In this document: positions 38,714 through 49,011 of the stretch, piece by piece | Position numbering within the stretch: the first letter of the stretch is position 1 | Layout: each line of letters starts with the position of its first letter | Origin: Bacteroidota bacterium | GTDB taxonomy: Bacteria > Bacteroidota > Bacteroidia > Chitinophagales > Saprospiraceae | DNA: 64,000 bases | Assembly (NCBI GenBank): GCA_029781865.1 | Contig: JAKOVW010000032.1 | Span: 124,001-188,000 of the forward strand | Direction of reading: 5' to 3' | Position numbers and translations under genes: made by a program | The notes under the pieces: model-generated | The model's database searches: none | What the model was told of the DNA's origin: nothing | Seen by the model: the letters and a program-made list of their open reading frames with translations, nothing else

Positions 38714-38747
38714 TTGAATACAATGAAAACGCATGGGAGTATTTTTG
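38714..38747 (+). promoter_or_regulatory. promoter of the SDR/M1 peptidase unit
   Basis: TTG at 38714-38716 and TATTTTTG at 38740-38747 with a 23-bp spacer fit the Bacteroidota consensus. The predicted start of transcription is about 14 nt before the proposed TTG initiation codon at 38767, which excludes the ATG at 38611. Confidence 0.55.
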
Positions 38748-38766
38748 CGCCTTAAATCAGGACATC

Positions 38767-39615
38767 TTGAAATATGTAGTAATTACAGGCATTTCATCGG
38801 GTATTGGATCGTATCTGATTAAATTGATTTCAGCACAAGGCTACCAGGTAATCGGTACGTACCGAAGCATTCAACATATTGACCCGTTACTCATTCGTCA
38901 GGATAATATTCATCTTGTACGAATGGATCTTTCTGATGAAGCTTCTATCGAAAATGCATTTTTTGAAATCAACAAAATTACAGGAACGCATGGCTTATAC
39001 GGATTAATAAACAATGCCGGAATTGCAGTGCCTGGCCCCATCAGCCACTTATCGATGACAGATTTAAAGAATCAGTTTCAAGTCAATCTGTTTGGACAGG
39101 TCAAGGTCATCCAATTGTCTTTTGAGTTATTGAAGCGTTATGGAAATGGAGCCCGGATTATAAATATCAGCTCTGTATCTGGTTTGTTTGCAGCACCTTT
39201 CCTGGGTGCCTATGCTTCGTCAAAATATGCCCTGGAAGGACTTTCAGATAGTCTCCGGAGAGAATTAAAACCAATGAATATCAAAGTCATCGTCATCGAA
39301 CCCGGACCGTTAAAAACCAGAATCTGGAAAAAGCACCTTGACCTTGCTGAAGCCTTCAAAAACAGCCCGTATTCGACCTATCTGGATAAAGCCCGGGAGA
39401 CCATACTCGAAACCGAACGGAATGCCCAACCGGTAGAAGTAATGGAAATACCGGTTTTACATGCCTTGCAATCGGAAAATCCCAAAAGGAGATACCTGAT
39501 TCATAAAAACAAAATGCGCTTCCTTTTATTGACCAAACTTTTGCCCGTACCTTTGATCGATTTTCTGGTTCACCGGAATCTAATTTCCCGCAAACGAAAA
39601 ATAAGACCCATTTAA
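38767..39615 (+). CDS. short-chain dehydrogenase/reductase (SDR), TTG start
   Basis: 282 residues if translation starts at TTG 38767. The open frame extends to an ATG at 38611, but that would add 52 unlikely residues ahead of the Rossmann fold and would lie upstream of the promoter. The classical SDR motifs are clear: KYVVITGISSGIG (cofactor site), NNAGIAVPGPI, INISSVSGLF with the catalytic Ser, and YASSKYALEG with Tyr and Lys. It is a cytoplasmic NAD(P)-dependent oxidoreductase of unknown substrate. Its stop overlaps the start of the M1 peptidase gene (TAATG). Confidence 0.88.
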   Translation: MKYVVITGISSGIGSYLIKLISAQGYQVIGTYRSIQHIDPLLIRQDNIHLVRMDLSDEASIENAFFEINKITGTHGLYGLINNAGIAVPGPISHLSMTDLKNQFQVNLFGQVKVIQLSFELLKRYGNGARIINISSVSGLFAAPFLGAYASSKYALEGLSDSLRRELKPMNIKVIVIEPGPLKTRIWKKHLDLAEAFKNSPYSTYLDKARETILETERNAQPVEVMEIPVLHALQSENPKRRYLIHKNKMRFLLLTKLLPVPLIDFLVHRNLISRKRKIRPI

Positions 39616-41261
39616 TGAAAAAAAACCTAGCCTTCCTGTTGGTACTCTGTTTTTTCATAGTATTTCAAGGAATCCAAGCCCAACAAAGTTTCTCCAGAAA
39701 GGATAGCCTTCGCGGGTCACTGAGAGCTGAACGAAACTATAATGTTAGCTTTTATGACCTGAACATCCAGCTTGACATTCAGGATCAGAGTTTAACCGGA
39801 ATGGTTGAAATTTATTTCCAGGCCAATCAGGATTTATCTGAGATCCAGATCGACCTGTTTGACAATATGAAAATCAACAAAATAACTACCGGTGGAAAGG
39901 AGCTAAAGTATAAAAGAGAATTTAATGCCGTGTTTGTAAGTGGTTCCTTTAAGAAAAATGAACAATACATTCTAAAAGTCAACTATGAAGGAAAGCCTGT
40001 TATTGCAAAGCATGCCCCCTGGGATGGAGGATTCAGCTGGTCTAAGGACAGCCATGGAAAACCCTGGATCAGTGTGAGCTGCGAAGGAACAGGTGCCAGT
40101 CTGTGGTGGCCCAATAAAGATCACCTCTCTGATGAACCGGAAAAGGGTATGAATATCAATATCACCGTACCAGGTGATTTGATGGCCATTTCCAACGGTA
40201 ATCTTGAAAAAGTCACAGAAGATGAAAAAAAGAATAAAACTTACCACTGGAAAGTAAGTTATCCCATCAATAATTATGATGTCAGTATTTACATTGGTGA
40301 TTATGCACATATCAGCGACCAATACAAGGCACTGGATGGATCAATGCTTGCCCTGGATTATTACGTATTAAAAGACAATGAGGATAAAGCCAGAAATCAT
40401 TTTGAGCAAACAAAAAAAATGCTGGAAGCTTATGAACATTATTTTGATAAATATCCATTCTGGAATGATGGTTATGCTTTAGTCGAAGCTCCCTATCTCG
40501 GGATGGAACATCAAAGTGCTATTGCTTACGGTAATGGATACCAGAGAGGGTATTTAGGTGGAAGAATTCCGGATGACATGAACTTTGACTACATCATTTT
40601 ACATGAAAGCGGTCATGAATATTTTGGGAATGCAATCTCCTGTAATGATCATGCTGATATGTGGCTTCACGAAGGATTTACCACTTATCTCGAAGCATTA
40701 TATGTGGAGTATTCTTTTGGCAAAAAAACAGCGCTGCGATATCTCGACTATCAAAGACCCTTTATTAAAAATACCATCCCATTAATCGGACCACGTGGAG
40801 TAAACTTTGATAAATTTCCCGATACAGACATCTATTACAAAGGCTCATGGGCCCTGCAAACATTGCGGTTTGCAATCAAAAATGATTCTGTCTGGTTTAA
40901 TCTGATCAAGGGATTTTATAAAACCTACAAGTTTAAGAACATTGACAGTGAAGACTTTTTTAATTACGTCAATGATTTTACGAAACGCGATTTCACCCCA
41001 TTCTTCAATCAATATTTCCGTAAGTCTGAGATACCAAAAGTAAAAGTAAAACTTCAGATCAATGGAAACAGAACCCGTATACTTTATAAATTGGAATGTT
41101 CTGAAGAAAAACTGGAATTACCCATCGAACTAAGCCTGGATGGAAGGGTCATTCAGCTCGATGCCTCCACAAAAGAAAAGAATCTGGAATTTGGAAAACT
41201 ATTCAAGTCGGTAAAAGCTTTGAATACGCAAGCTCTGGTAGAAATTCTACCAACGGAATAA
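39615..41261 (+). CDS. secreted M1-family metallo-aminopeptidase
   Basis: 548 residues with a signal peptide ending IQAQQ. The zinc site HESGH is at 330-334 with the third ligand Glu353 in LHEGF, at the correct distance. The exopeptidase motif is GMEHQS (about 297-302), a variant of GAMEN. The N-terminal beta domain precedes it; the usual large C-terminal helical domain is shortened, as in many Bacteroidota M1 proteins. It should cleave N-terminal residues from peptides in the periplasm or outside. It is translationally coupled to the preceding SDR gene (TAATG). Confidence 0.92.
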   Translation: MKKNLAFLLVLCFFIVFQGIQAQQSFSRKDSLRGSLRAERNYNVSFYDLNIQLDIQDQSLTGMVEIYFQANQDLSEIQIDLFDNMKINKITTGGKELKYKREFNAVFVSGSFKKNEQYILKVNYEGKPVIAKHAPWDGGFSWSKDSHGKPWISVSCEGTGASLWWPNKDHLSDEPEKGMNINITVPGDLMAISNGNLEKVTEDEKKNKTYHWKVSYPINNYDVSIYIGDYAHISDQYKALDGSMLALDYYVLKDNEDKARNHFEQTKKMLEAYEHYFDKYPFWNDGYALVEAPYLGMEHQSAIAYGNGYQRGYLGGRIPDDMNFDYIILHESGHEYFGNAISCNDHADMWLHEGFTTYLEALYVEYSFGKKTALRYLDYQRPFIKNTIPLIGPRGVNFDKFPDTDIYYKGSWALQTLRFAIKNDSVWFNLIKGFYKTYKFKNIDSEDFFNYVNDFTKRDFTPFFNQYFRKSEIPKVKVKLQINGNRTRILYKLECSEEKLELPIELSLDGRVIQLDASTKEKNLEFGKLFKSVKALNTQALVEILPTE

Positions 41262-41362
41262 ACTAAAAATTGAAAATTCTGAAATTGGATTAAAGGTATC
41301 TAAGGAAATCTTTAAAGAGCAATGGTGATTTTGAATTCATTCAAATATCCACTCTTTCAATT

Positions 41363-41743
41363 TCACTTTTCAGCTGCAGGAGCCTCTTCTTTAACAGCAA
41401 GCTGTTTTTCCTTGATTCTGGCTTTCTTGCCGGACAGATCCCGGAGATAGTAAAGTTTAGCTCTTCTTACCCTACCTTTTTTGACCACTTTAATTTCTGC
41501 AATATTCGGAGAAGAAAAGGGAAAAATACGTTCCACTCCAACGCCACTGGATACTTTTCTAACTGTGAAGGTTTTATTTTTACCTTCTCCGCGAATATTG
41601 ATTACATCGCCCCGGAAGTCCTGAATCCGCTCTTTATTACCTTCTATGATTTTATAGCTGATAACAATAGTGTCTCCTGAAGAAAACGGTGGAATCCGGC
41701 TGGTATCCATCAACTGATTCTCAACATATTTCAACAATTCCAT
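41363..41743 (-). CDS. rplS: 50S ribosomal protein L19
   Basis: 126 residues. Family features are [32 protein letters not shown], the basic [18 protein letters not shown] and the C-terminal [18 protein letters not shown]. It sits at the 30S-50S interface. A short Ala/Glu-rich tail (EEAPAAEK) extends beyond the conserved part. The gene is monocistronic here, not next to trmD or rpsP. Confidence 0.97.
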   Translation of the reverse strand: MELLKYVENQLMDTSRIPPFSSGDTIVISYKIIEGNKERIQDFRGDVINIRGEGKNKTFTVRKVSSGVGVERIFPFSSPNIAEIKVVKKGRVRRAKLYYLRDLSGKKARIKEKQLAVKEEAPAAEK

Positions 41744-41775
41744 GGCTTAAAATTTAGGTCTTTTAAAAAGAGTGG

Positions 41776-41783
41776 CAAAGATA
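41776..41783 (-). promoter_or_regulatory. candidate -7 element TATCTTTG for rplS
   Basis: Minus-strand TATCTTTG fits TAnnTTTG, about 33 bp before ATG 41743. The nearest TTG is too close to be a normal -33 element. Confidence 0.45.
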
Positions 41784-41830
41784 ATACGAAGCCTTCAAAT
41801 AAGCTAAATCTTCCTGTAATTTGTCATATT

Positions 41831-44089
41831 TTATCTTATCAAAGTAGCGAACCCTTTGATTTCTATGGCTTTATCTCTTGGAGTCTTATAGTTTATCTGG
41901 AAGACATAGACCCCGTTGGGAAGATCCTTTCCTTCATTATTCAGCCTGCCATTCCAGCCAACCAGGGGATCATTCGTGCTGAATAATTTCATTCCCCAGC
42001 GATCCCAGATGGTCATCTGAAAATCCTTCATTCCATCTAAAATGCCAATTCCCTGAAATTCATCATTAGATGAATCTCCGTTTGGAGTAAAGGCATTTGG
42101 CACATAGAAGGTTACTTTGGGCTCTACATCCACATATTTTATCAGTGTGTCCCTGCATCCATTAATGCTTATAGCTATAAGGCTTATTTTCTGTAGCCCC
42201 GTATCCCTGAACGTATGATCCAAGCTGATCAATTTGGATTTGTCCCGGTCATTAAAGGTCCATTCCCTTGAATTTGCATTGGTAGAAAGATCATCGAACC
42301 TTGCTGTACGCACAAGTGAACTCAGTTGGGATGGAGTGAAATTAAAATCTGCAACCGGTGACTTCCGGGTTGTAATCCAGGCCGGATAATCCCTCGCGAT
42401 GTAACAACCAATGGGTGAGGTAACTTCTAATTTCAATGAATACACACCCCCCTCGTTATATGTATGACAGGGAGAAATCTGGTTCCCGGTACTACCATCT
42501 CCAAAATTCCATAGAATTTTATACGTAGAATCGATGGGCACCGACAGATTATTAAAGCAAACTTTTAACGGAGTGCAGCCATCCACGGCACTTGGATCGA
42601 CGATCAGCAATGGCGGTACCGGGAAATAGGGTATCGTTGCGATAGTGTCCGCCTTACATTTATTAATATCGGTCACTTGCAGTCTAACCTGCTTGTTGCC
42701 CGGTGTTTTAAAAAGAAAGTCCGGATTCTCGAGGACTGATTTACCGGCATTGGCAAAATCCCAATTCCAATTGGTAATCAGACCACTGCCACTTATTGAT
42801 TTGTCTTTAAACAGGATGGGGCCTGCTATACAAGTATCATATGAATACGTGTAACCGGCGTTTATTGCTGGATAAATATTTACACTGATATCTGCTGTAT
42901 CGGAACAATTGGTGCCCTTATTCAATATCATTGTTCCGGTATAAGTGCCTAATCCCGGAAAGGTAAATCGTGCATCTTTAGTAAAGATAGTATCGATCAT
43001 CCCATTGATATCAAAAGTCCACTGGTAACTACTAATGAACTGCTCGTCTGTACTTAAATTGGTAAAATCGATAGTCCGGTTGCCACAGGAATTAATAATG
43101 AATTTAGAGCCGTTGATCAAAGAATCCGATTGCAATTTGGCGAAGACCTTTGGTTCGCAAAAAGCCACGTTAAATTGGAAGTCCCGCCTGGTATCTGTGA
43201 GGAGTATGCCCTTTCGGTATTCTTTAATACAAACACCTACCACGAACTGCCCTTGTATATTTGGTTTGCCCGTAATCATGCCGGTAATCGAGTCAATCCG
43301 GATCAACGGATTGCCGGCCATAGGTAAAGTAGTGGTGTAGACCGGATTTTTAAATGAAACGGTACTGAAAGGCGGGCGGCAATTTCGCGGATCAGGTTTC
43401 ACTCCGACACAGCTATTCATTCCATTTGAAGAGCCATCCTGCCCTCCTGCGATCAATGGGTTACAAAATTCATAACTGATGCTGTCCCCTTCTGCATCGA
43501 ATGCGGAGTGGTCGAACACCAAAGGATAATTTACACAGATCACCACAGGAGGAAAATTTTTGAACTGCGGACTGTTATTACAGTATTTCTGAGCTTCCGG
43601 GGTGATTTCAATCGTAAATGCTGCACCTGCAGAGCCCGGATCATCGATATTGCTGATGGTTTCATTTCTGCAACACCTTTGATAGGCAATGTAATAAGAG
43701 TTGTTTATGATGGGCATTGTGATGACGGATTCATACGATGCTTCCTGAACACAAACATTGGGTGGAACAATCAGACAAGGATTGTTGGCGGCGGGATCTA
43801 TGAGGTTTACAGGCCCGAGACCCGGAGTTTCTGTTGTTATAAACCGATAGGTTCCATTTGCCAGCTTTTCATAGATGCCTAGCTCCGCAGGATCATCATA
43901 GGGCGCACCCTGCAGATTACTGCAGTCCCTGTACATTTTGAGCACTACTCTGATGGTAATGGTATGACGGACAGTATCCAGCTTCAGACACTGATAATAC
44001 ATATCACCACCAATGATGTGTTTGGCCTGTAATTCTCCTGAAGTTAATGCCCAGGAAAAAAAGATTAAACTTATAAATACAATCCTCAT
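41831..44089 (-). CDS. PKD-repeat surface protein with gliding-motility-associated (CHU_C, T9SS type B) C-terminus
   Basis: 752 residues. The signal peptide is followed by a conserved N-terminal region (KHIIGGDMYYQCL, YIAYQRCCRNETI) seen in many Bacteroidota surface proteins. PKD modules follow (YQWTFDINGM, NWNWDFANAG, ILWNFGDGSTGN). The C-terminus is the CHU_C domain: FYVPNAFTPNGDSSNDEF, then MTIWDRWGMKLF and GVYVFQINYK, which directs T9SS type B secretion. Probably a cell-surface adhesin or structural protein. It converges on nothing and is followed by rplS on the same strand. Confidence 0.93.
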   Translation of the reverse strand: MRIVFISLIFFSWALTSGELQAKHIIGGDMYYQCLKLDTVRHTITIRVVLKMYRDCSNLQGAPYDDPAELGIYEKLANGTYRFITTETPGLGPVNLIDPAANNPCLIVPPNVCVQEASYESVITMPIINNSYYIAYQRCCRNETISNIDDPGSAGAAFTIEITPEAQKYCNNSPQFKNFPPVVICVNYPLVFDHSAFDAEGDSISYEFCNPLIAGGQDGSSNGMNSCVGVKPDPRNCRPPFSTVSFKNPVYTTTLPMAGNPLIRIDSITGMITGKPNIQGQFVVGVCIKEYRKGILLTDTRRDFQFNVAFCEPKVFAKLQSDSLINGSKFIINSCGNRTIDFTNLSTDEQFISSYQWTFDINGMIDTIFTKDARFTFPGLGTYTGTMILNKGTNCSDTADISVNIYPAINAGYTYSYDTCIAGPILFKDKSISGSGLITNWNWDFANAGKSVLENPDFLFKTPGNKQVRLQVTDINKCKADTIATIPYFPVPPLLIVDPSAVDGCTPLKVCFNNLSVPIDSTYKILWNFGDGSTGNQISPCHTYNEGGVYSLKLEVTSPIGCYIARDYPAWITTRKSPVADFNFTPSQLSSLVRTARFDDLSTNANSREWTFNDRDKSKLISLDHTFRDTGLQKISLIAISINGCRDTLIKYVDVEPKVTFYVPNAFTPNGDSSNDEFQGIGILDGMKDFQMTIWDRWGMKLFSTNDPLVGWNGRLNNEGKDLPNGVYVFQINYKTPRDKAIEIKGFATLIR

Positions 44090-44253
44090 TTAAAAATATA
44101 CAAGCATTAACGTAACTATGCGTTCTTTGGTTATTGAATTTGGACCCTTTTTAGAGAAATGCTGACCCGAATGCCAATTTTCACAAATTTAAGTTGCTTT
44201 CCTGTAGCCTGGTTCGAATTCAATACTCCATTACTTCCTTTTAAATCTACGAT

Positions 44254-44826
44254 ATGTACCCATTTGAAGAAGAAGCCCGCCACGTGATCAGTTTATTGAA
44301 TGAAGGTAAAGTTATCTTGTATCCGACAGATACTGTGTGGGGCATTGGCTGCCTGGTTACTTTTCCGGAATCTATAAAGCGGATTTTTGAGATTAAACAA
44401 CGGTCAGATTCAAAATCAATGATCTTACTGGTTGATTCTATACCCATGTTAAAAAAATATATTAAGAGCATTCATCCACGAATAGAAACATTAATGGGTT
44501 ATCACCAAAGGCCTTTGACCGTGATCTACCCGGAAGCAAAAAACCTCGATCCCGCATTAGTGGCAACTGACGGCTCCATTGCCATCCGGGTCTGTGAAGA
44601 CGCATTTTGTAAATCACTGATCAGCGGAAATCAAACGCCATTGATTTCTACCTCAGCTAATGTGACCGGTCAAAAAACACCTTCCAATTTTAGTGAAATC
44701 AGCTCTGATATCATTGCTTCAGTTGATTACGTAGTACGTTACAGGCAAACAGATAACACAGCTCATGAACCCAGTGTGATTATCCGATACGAACCGGATG
44801 GAGAATTAATTTTTGTCAGAACCTGA
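44254..44826 (+). CDS. tsaC: L-threonylcarbamoyladenylate synthase (Sua5/YciO/YrdC/TsaC family)
   Basis: 190 residues. The family pattern is visible: GKVILYPTDTVWGIGC, FEIKQRSDSKSMILLV, RPLTVIYP, and PLISTSANVTGQKTPSNF. The enzyme makes threonylcarbamoyl-AMP from threonine, bicarbonate and ATP for the t6A modification of ANN-decoding tRNAs. It lacks the extra C-terminal Sua5 domain, so it is of the short TsaC type. It stands alone and divergent from the CHU_C protein gene. Confidence 0.92.
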   Translation: MYPFEEEARHVISLLNEGKVILYPTDTVWGIGCLVTFPESIKRIFEIKQRSDSKSMILLVDSIPMLKKYIKSIHPRIETLMGYHQRPLTVIYPEAKNLDPALVATDGSIAIRVCEDAFCKSLISGNQTPLISTSANVTGQKTPSNFSEISSDIIASVDYVVRYRQTDNTAHEPSVIIRYEPDGELIFVRT

Positions 44827-44937
44827 ATCTTACGGAAAACAGCAAATAAGTTGGGCGTTTACATTTCACTTCATACAATGCATCCTGGCAGATGCAATGA
44901 AAACAGATCATTTGAAAGAATCAGATTTTAAATAAAT

Positions 44938-46491
44938 TTAATTTTTCAATTTTTCAATAGCTGCTTCCAGGCATTTATCTTTTAACAATCGCATCCGCCA
45001 TTCAAAACCTTCACCAAAAAACCATCTGGCCAGTGCAAAGCTGCATTCATCCTGTAATTCGTCTTTTTGAATTACTGAATCTGCATGCATGGAAAGATTT
45101 TGAATTTCTTCATTAATTTGATTTCTTATCTTTTCATTCCTGATGATGTTATCCGGATTATTCTGAAGCAGGGTTTTAAATTCCAAAAAATGTTTGCCAA
45201 TGATTTTATCAGCCATTTCAGATGAAGGCATTTGTTTGTCATTGGATTCTAATCCCGGAATGAGAATTTCCGGAATAACGCCTCGGTGAGATACCAGTTT
45301 TTTCTTTTTTGGAGAATAAAACACAGAATCCTTATCATTTCCTGCATGACCGAGATAGGCTACATTAAAAGAATGTTCATAATCTTTTTGAATGGACCTT
45401 CCGGAATTGGTATAATAGCGACTCACTGCGAGCCTGATAGCGGATCCATCACTCAGACTGAATTGTTCCAAAACAGTTGCTTTACCAAACGTTGGGCTAC
45501 CTATGATAATTGCCCGGTCTAGATCTTGTAATGCAGCTGCCATTAATTCGGCTGCTGAAGCCGTTGCACCATTTACCAATACCGCAATTTTTTCAATTCT
45601 GAAAAATGGTTTTCCCGTGGAGTTGAATTCCTTATCCTTTACTTTGTTTCCCTTCGTTTTAAACATCAGGACTTCTTTTTCATTGATCAACTGATTTAAG
45701 ATATAGGCTGCTTCATGAACGAGTCCCCCGGAGTTGTTTCGCAAATCAATGATCAGATGTTTGCATTGCCCGAATTCAAAATACGGTTCGATGGCTTTCA
45801 TGAATTCACGATAACTGTCTTTAGACAATTGATTTAAACGCAGATAAAGAATTTGCTTATCCGGAGTATACACATCCGTTACGGCATGTTCTTCTAATTC
45901 TGCGATTGGAATTTTTTCCTGTTTGATTTGATTTTGAATCCTGTTTTTCCATTTAATGAGTATACTGTCGGATTCATGATTCTCAATAACATCGTGTATG
46001 GAATCCGGATTCATTTGGATATCCTTAGCGGGATGGTTGTCTATTTCCAGTATATAATCACCTACTGAAATTCCCGCATTTGCAGCAGGACTTTTAGGAC
46101 GAAGTTGACTGATCACCAATTGCGAATCGATATCGACGAGATCAATTCCGATGCCTCTCATTTTTCCCTGGATCTGATCAGAATACTGATGCATCAGGTC
46201 CGCCGGAATGTATTCTGAATAGGGATCGAGATTAGATAAAAAAGAACCGAGGGCGATATCGGTTAATACATTTGGATCGATGGTATCAATGTACTTGGAT
46301 TGAACATAAGACAACACATCTTTTATCTTTTGGAATTGATCAGATTGACCGTTTAATTCCTGTGCTGTTTGCACGCCCGTACGAACCGGTTGACGCATAT
46401 GAAGCCCTGCCCATAAGCCTATGACAGCGCAGAGGCCCAACAATAAGGGTTGCCAGATTTTATATTTTTCGATATTTTGATCCACGATCAA
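44938..46491 (-). CDS. S41-family C-terminal processing peptidase
   Basis: 517 residues. One N-terminal membrane helix (PLLLGLCAVIGLWAGL), a PDZ domain (about 110-180, with SPAANAGISVGDYILEI), then the protease core. The serine-lysine dyad is Ser312 in GATASAAEL and Lys337 in GSPTFGKATV, 25 residues apart as in the family. It cleaves proteins near their C-terminus in the periplasm. No ATG fits: the frame starts at TTG 46491, overlapping the upstream stop as TTGA, or at GTG 46485. This implies reinitiation after the GAPDH gene. Confidence 0.92.
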   Translation of the reverse strand: MIVDQNIEKYKIWQPLLLGLCAVIGLWAGLHMRQPVRTGVQTAQELNGQSDQFQKIKDVLSYVQSKYIDTIDPNVLTDIALGSFLSNLDPYSEYIPADLMHQYSDQIQGKMRGIGIDLVDIDSQLVISQLRPKSPAANAGISVGDYILEIDNHPAKDIQMNPDSIHDVIENHESDSILIKWKNRIQNQIKQEKIPIAELEEHAVTDVYTPDKQILYLRLNQLSKDSYREFMKAIEPYFEFGQCKHLIIDLRNNSGGLVHEAAYILNQLINEKEVLMFKTKGNKVKDKEFNSTGKPFFRIEKIAVLVNGATASAAELMAAALQDLDRAIIIGSPTFGKATVLEQFSLSDGSAIRLAVSRYYTNSGRSIQKDYEHSFNVAYLGHAGNDKDSVFYSPKKKKLVSHRGVIPEILIPGLESNDKQMPSSEMADKIIGKHFLEFKTLLQNNPDNIIRNEKIRNQINEEIQNLSMHADSVIQKDELQDECSFALARWFFGEGFEWRMRLLKDKCLEAAIEKLKN

Positions 46492-47957
46492 TAGTAAGCG
46501 AAGCGTCTCACCTTGGCTACGTGTTTAGCCAAACGTACCACCTGGCAGGTATAACCGAATTCATTGTCGTACCAGGCATAAATAGTAACTGTTTTTCCAT
46601 CTGCAGAGAGAATAGTAGAAGGAGCATCAACAACTGAAGCACAGGTAGTACCTACTGCATTGCTGGAAACATATTCATTAGAGGTAGAATATTGAAGTTG
46701 CTCCACCAGGTCACCATACAAACTTGCATGTCTCAATTTAGAAAGCACCTCTTCCAAAGAACCAGGCCTTTCCAAAGTAAGATTTAATATTGCCAGAGAC
46801 ACATTCGGTACTGGTACGCGCACTGCATTACCTGTAAGTTTTCCTTTGAGATGTGGTAAAACTTTAGAAACTGCACTTGCTGCACCTGTACTGGTAATTA
46901 CCATATTGATTGGAGCTCCTCTGCCCCTTCTAGGTTTTCTATGGAAATTATCCAATAAATTTTGATCGCTGGTGTATGCATGCACTGTTTCCAAATGACC
47001 TTTTTCAATTCCAAATGCTTTGTCTATCACTTGAATGACCGGCACTATGGCATTAGTTGTGCATGATGCCGCACTAAAAATGTTTTCATGATCATTATCC
47101 GCTTCTTGTGTATTTACACCAACAACAATGTTTGGTATGTCTTTTCCGGGAGCGGTCAAAATGATTTCAGAAATTCCGGGACGCAGATGCACACTCAGCT
47201 TTTCGCGTGTATCAAACATACCGGTGTTATCGATTAACAAGGCATTCTGAATTCCATATTCTTCATAATTTATTTCTGATGGATCTGCTGCGAAGATCAT
47301 CCGTATTCTGTTTCCGTTAATGATTGCTTCCGTTCCGTCCGGTGTAATTTCAATAGCACCCGGAAAACTTCCATGGATAGAATCACTTTCCAGCAAAGCC
47401 AATCTTTTATGAACTTCTTCATAACGGTTTTTCATACCAGGTCTCACAACTATCGCTTTCAAACGCAATTGCTCTCCGCTACCGGTTGAAGAAATCAACC
47501 TGCGCGCTACCAATCTTCCTATTCTGCCAAATCCATAAAGCACTACGTCTTTCGGATCGAAATGACGAACTTCTCCATTGAGACCTGTCTGCAATTTTTG
47601 ATGTATAAAATCTTCGAGCTTGCTGAAGTTTTTATGATCTTCTTCCCATTCTGAAGCCAACTTTCCAATATCGATTCGCGATGGAGCCAACTTATCCATT
47701 CTGGATATAATACCGGCAATTTCCAGACTCAAATCAAGATCCAATGGCTTATCAATATAATTTTTTGCGAATAGGTGATCGCTGATGATCTGGCTGGGGC
47801 GCACATCGTAAAGATCTTTGCGGAAAATCACTAATTCAATGGAACGATCGAAGCGAAGATCTCCAACAATTTTACTGAGTTCGAGTGCGGATTTCTCTTT
47901 TTCTCTCCAATCCTTTAATGCGAGTTCTGTTTGTTCGTTTTGACTTACTAAAGACAT
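46488..47957 (-). CDS. gap: glyceraldehyde-3-phosphate dehydrogenase, long form
   Basis: 489 residues. About 130 N-terminal residues without a recognised motif precede a normal GAPDH: NAD site YGFGRIGRLVARR (141 onward), catalytic Cys299 in SAASCTTN, and the C-terminal WYDNEFGYTCQVVRL. Long GAPDH versions of this length are known in Bacteroidota alongside a standard form. The reaction is oxidation of glyceraldehyde 3-phosphate in glycolysis, or its reverse. The function of the extension is unclear. It shares a 4-nt overlap with the following S41 protease gene. Confidence 0.94.
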   Translation of the reverse strand: MSLVSQNEQTELALKDWREKEKSALELSKIVGDLRFDRSIELVIFRKDLYDVRPSQIISDHLFAKNYIDKPLDLDLSLEIAGIISRMDKLAPSRIDIGKLASEWEEDHKNFSKLEDFIHQKLQTGLNGEVRHFDPKDVVLYGFGRIGRLVARRLISSTGSGEQLRLKAIVVRPGMKNRYEEVHKRLALLESDSIHGSFPGAIEITPDGTEAIINGNRIRMIFAADPSEINYEEYGIQNALLIDNTGMFDTREKLSVHLRPGISEIILTAPGKDIPNIVVGVNTQEADNDHENIFSAASCTTNAIVPVIQVIDKAFGIEKGHLETVHAYTSDQNLLDNFHRKPRRGRGAPINMVITSTGAASAVSKVLPHLKGKLTGNAVRVPVPNVSLAILNLTLERPGSLEEVLSKLRHASLYGDLVEQLQYSTSNEYVSSNAVGTTCASVVDAPSTILSADGKTVTIYAWYDNEFGYTCQVVRLAKHVAKVRRFAYY

Positions 47958-48144
47958 ATGATGGAAATTTATGCAAAGTTCAGAAAAAGGATTTAGAATC
48001 AGCGGATTTGGGATTCAGGATTTTCTGTTTTAAAACAGATTCTTTATCCGGAGGCTGACAAAATGGTGTTCAAATAATAATTTCTTTCCATGATTTGGTG
48101 ATAACCAATCCGAAGACCTAATTCCATAAATACGACAATATTCC

Positions 48145-49011
48145 TTAGCCCAAATACTGCTTCAGGAGCTTGCTCCGTGAAGCTGAACGAAGCTTATTAA
48201 TGGCTTTGTCTTTAATCTGACGAACCCGTTCACGTGTGAGGCCAAACTTGTCGCCTATATCTTCCAGAGATTCCGGATGTTCGACACCGATTCCAAAATA
48301 CAGTTTTATGACATCTGCCTGCCTGTCGGTAAGGGTACCCAGGGCGCGCTCTATTTCCTGGCGCAATGAATCTTTAAATTCAAGCTTTGAGTCCGTTGCT
48401 GGAGTACTGTCGTTTTCGAGAACGTCCAGTAATGAATTATCCTCACCCTCCACAAAAGGAGCATCCATAGAAACGTGTCTTGCGGCAACACCCATAGTGG
48501 TTTCAACTTCTTCGGTAGGTATTTCCAGTAAAGTGGCCAATTCTTCTGCGGATGGTTCCCGTTCAAATTCCTGCTCCAATTCGGAAAAAGCCCTGTTGAT
48601 TTTATTCAGAGAGCCGACTTTATTAAGCGGAAGCCTGACAATTCTGGATTGCTCGGCCAAGGCCTGCAAAATCGATTGTCTGATCCACCATACTGCATAA
48701 GAAATGAACTTAAATCCACGAGTCTCATCGAAACGCTGAGCCGCTTTGATTAATCCAAGATTGCCTTCATTGATCAAATCGGAAAGAGAAAGACCCTGAT
48801 TTTGATATTGTTTTGCAACGGAAACCACAAATCTGAGGTTAGCCTTGGTCAATCTTTCGAGAGAAAGCTGATCCCCCTGCTTGATCTTTTTGGCTAATTC
48901 GACTTCTTCTTCAGGCGTTAAAAGATCCACTTTACCAATTTCCTGCAAGTATTTCTCCAGAGATTGACTCTCCCTGTTGGTAATGGATTTTGTGATTTTT
49001 AATTGCCTCAT
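48145..49011 (-). CDS. rpoD: primary RNA polymerase sigma factor RpoD/SigA
   Basis: 288 residues, the short form typical of Bacteroidota, lacking the large region 1.1 of Proteobacteria. Visible regions: 1.2 ([20 protein letters not shown]), 2 ([51 protein letters not shown]), 3 and 4.2 ([20 protein letters not shown]). It directs the RNA polymerase to the TTG/TAnnTTTG promoters seen across this window. Monocistronic as far as visible. Confidence 0.97.
   Translation of the reverse strand: MRQLKITKSITNRESQSLEKYLQEIGKVDLLTPEEEVELAKKIKQGDQLSLERLTKANLRFVVSVAKQYQNQGLSLSDLINEGNLGLIKAAQRFDETRGFKFISYAVWWIRQSILQALAEQSRIVRLPLNKVGSLNKINRAFSELEQEFEREPSAEELATLLEIPTEEVETTMGVAARHVSMDAPFVEGEDNSLLDVLENDSTPATDSKLEFKDSLRQEIERALGTLTDRQADVIKLYFGIGVEHPESLEDIGDKFGLTRERVRQIKDKAINKLRSASRSKLLKQYLG

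Noticed and set aside
46488-47957. Gene fusion of GAPDH with another enzyme
   Set aside because: The about 130-residue N-terminal extension has no enzyme motif, and long GAPDH forms of this length are known in Bacteroidota.
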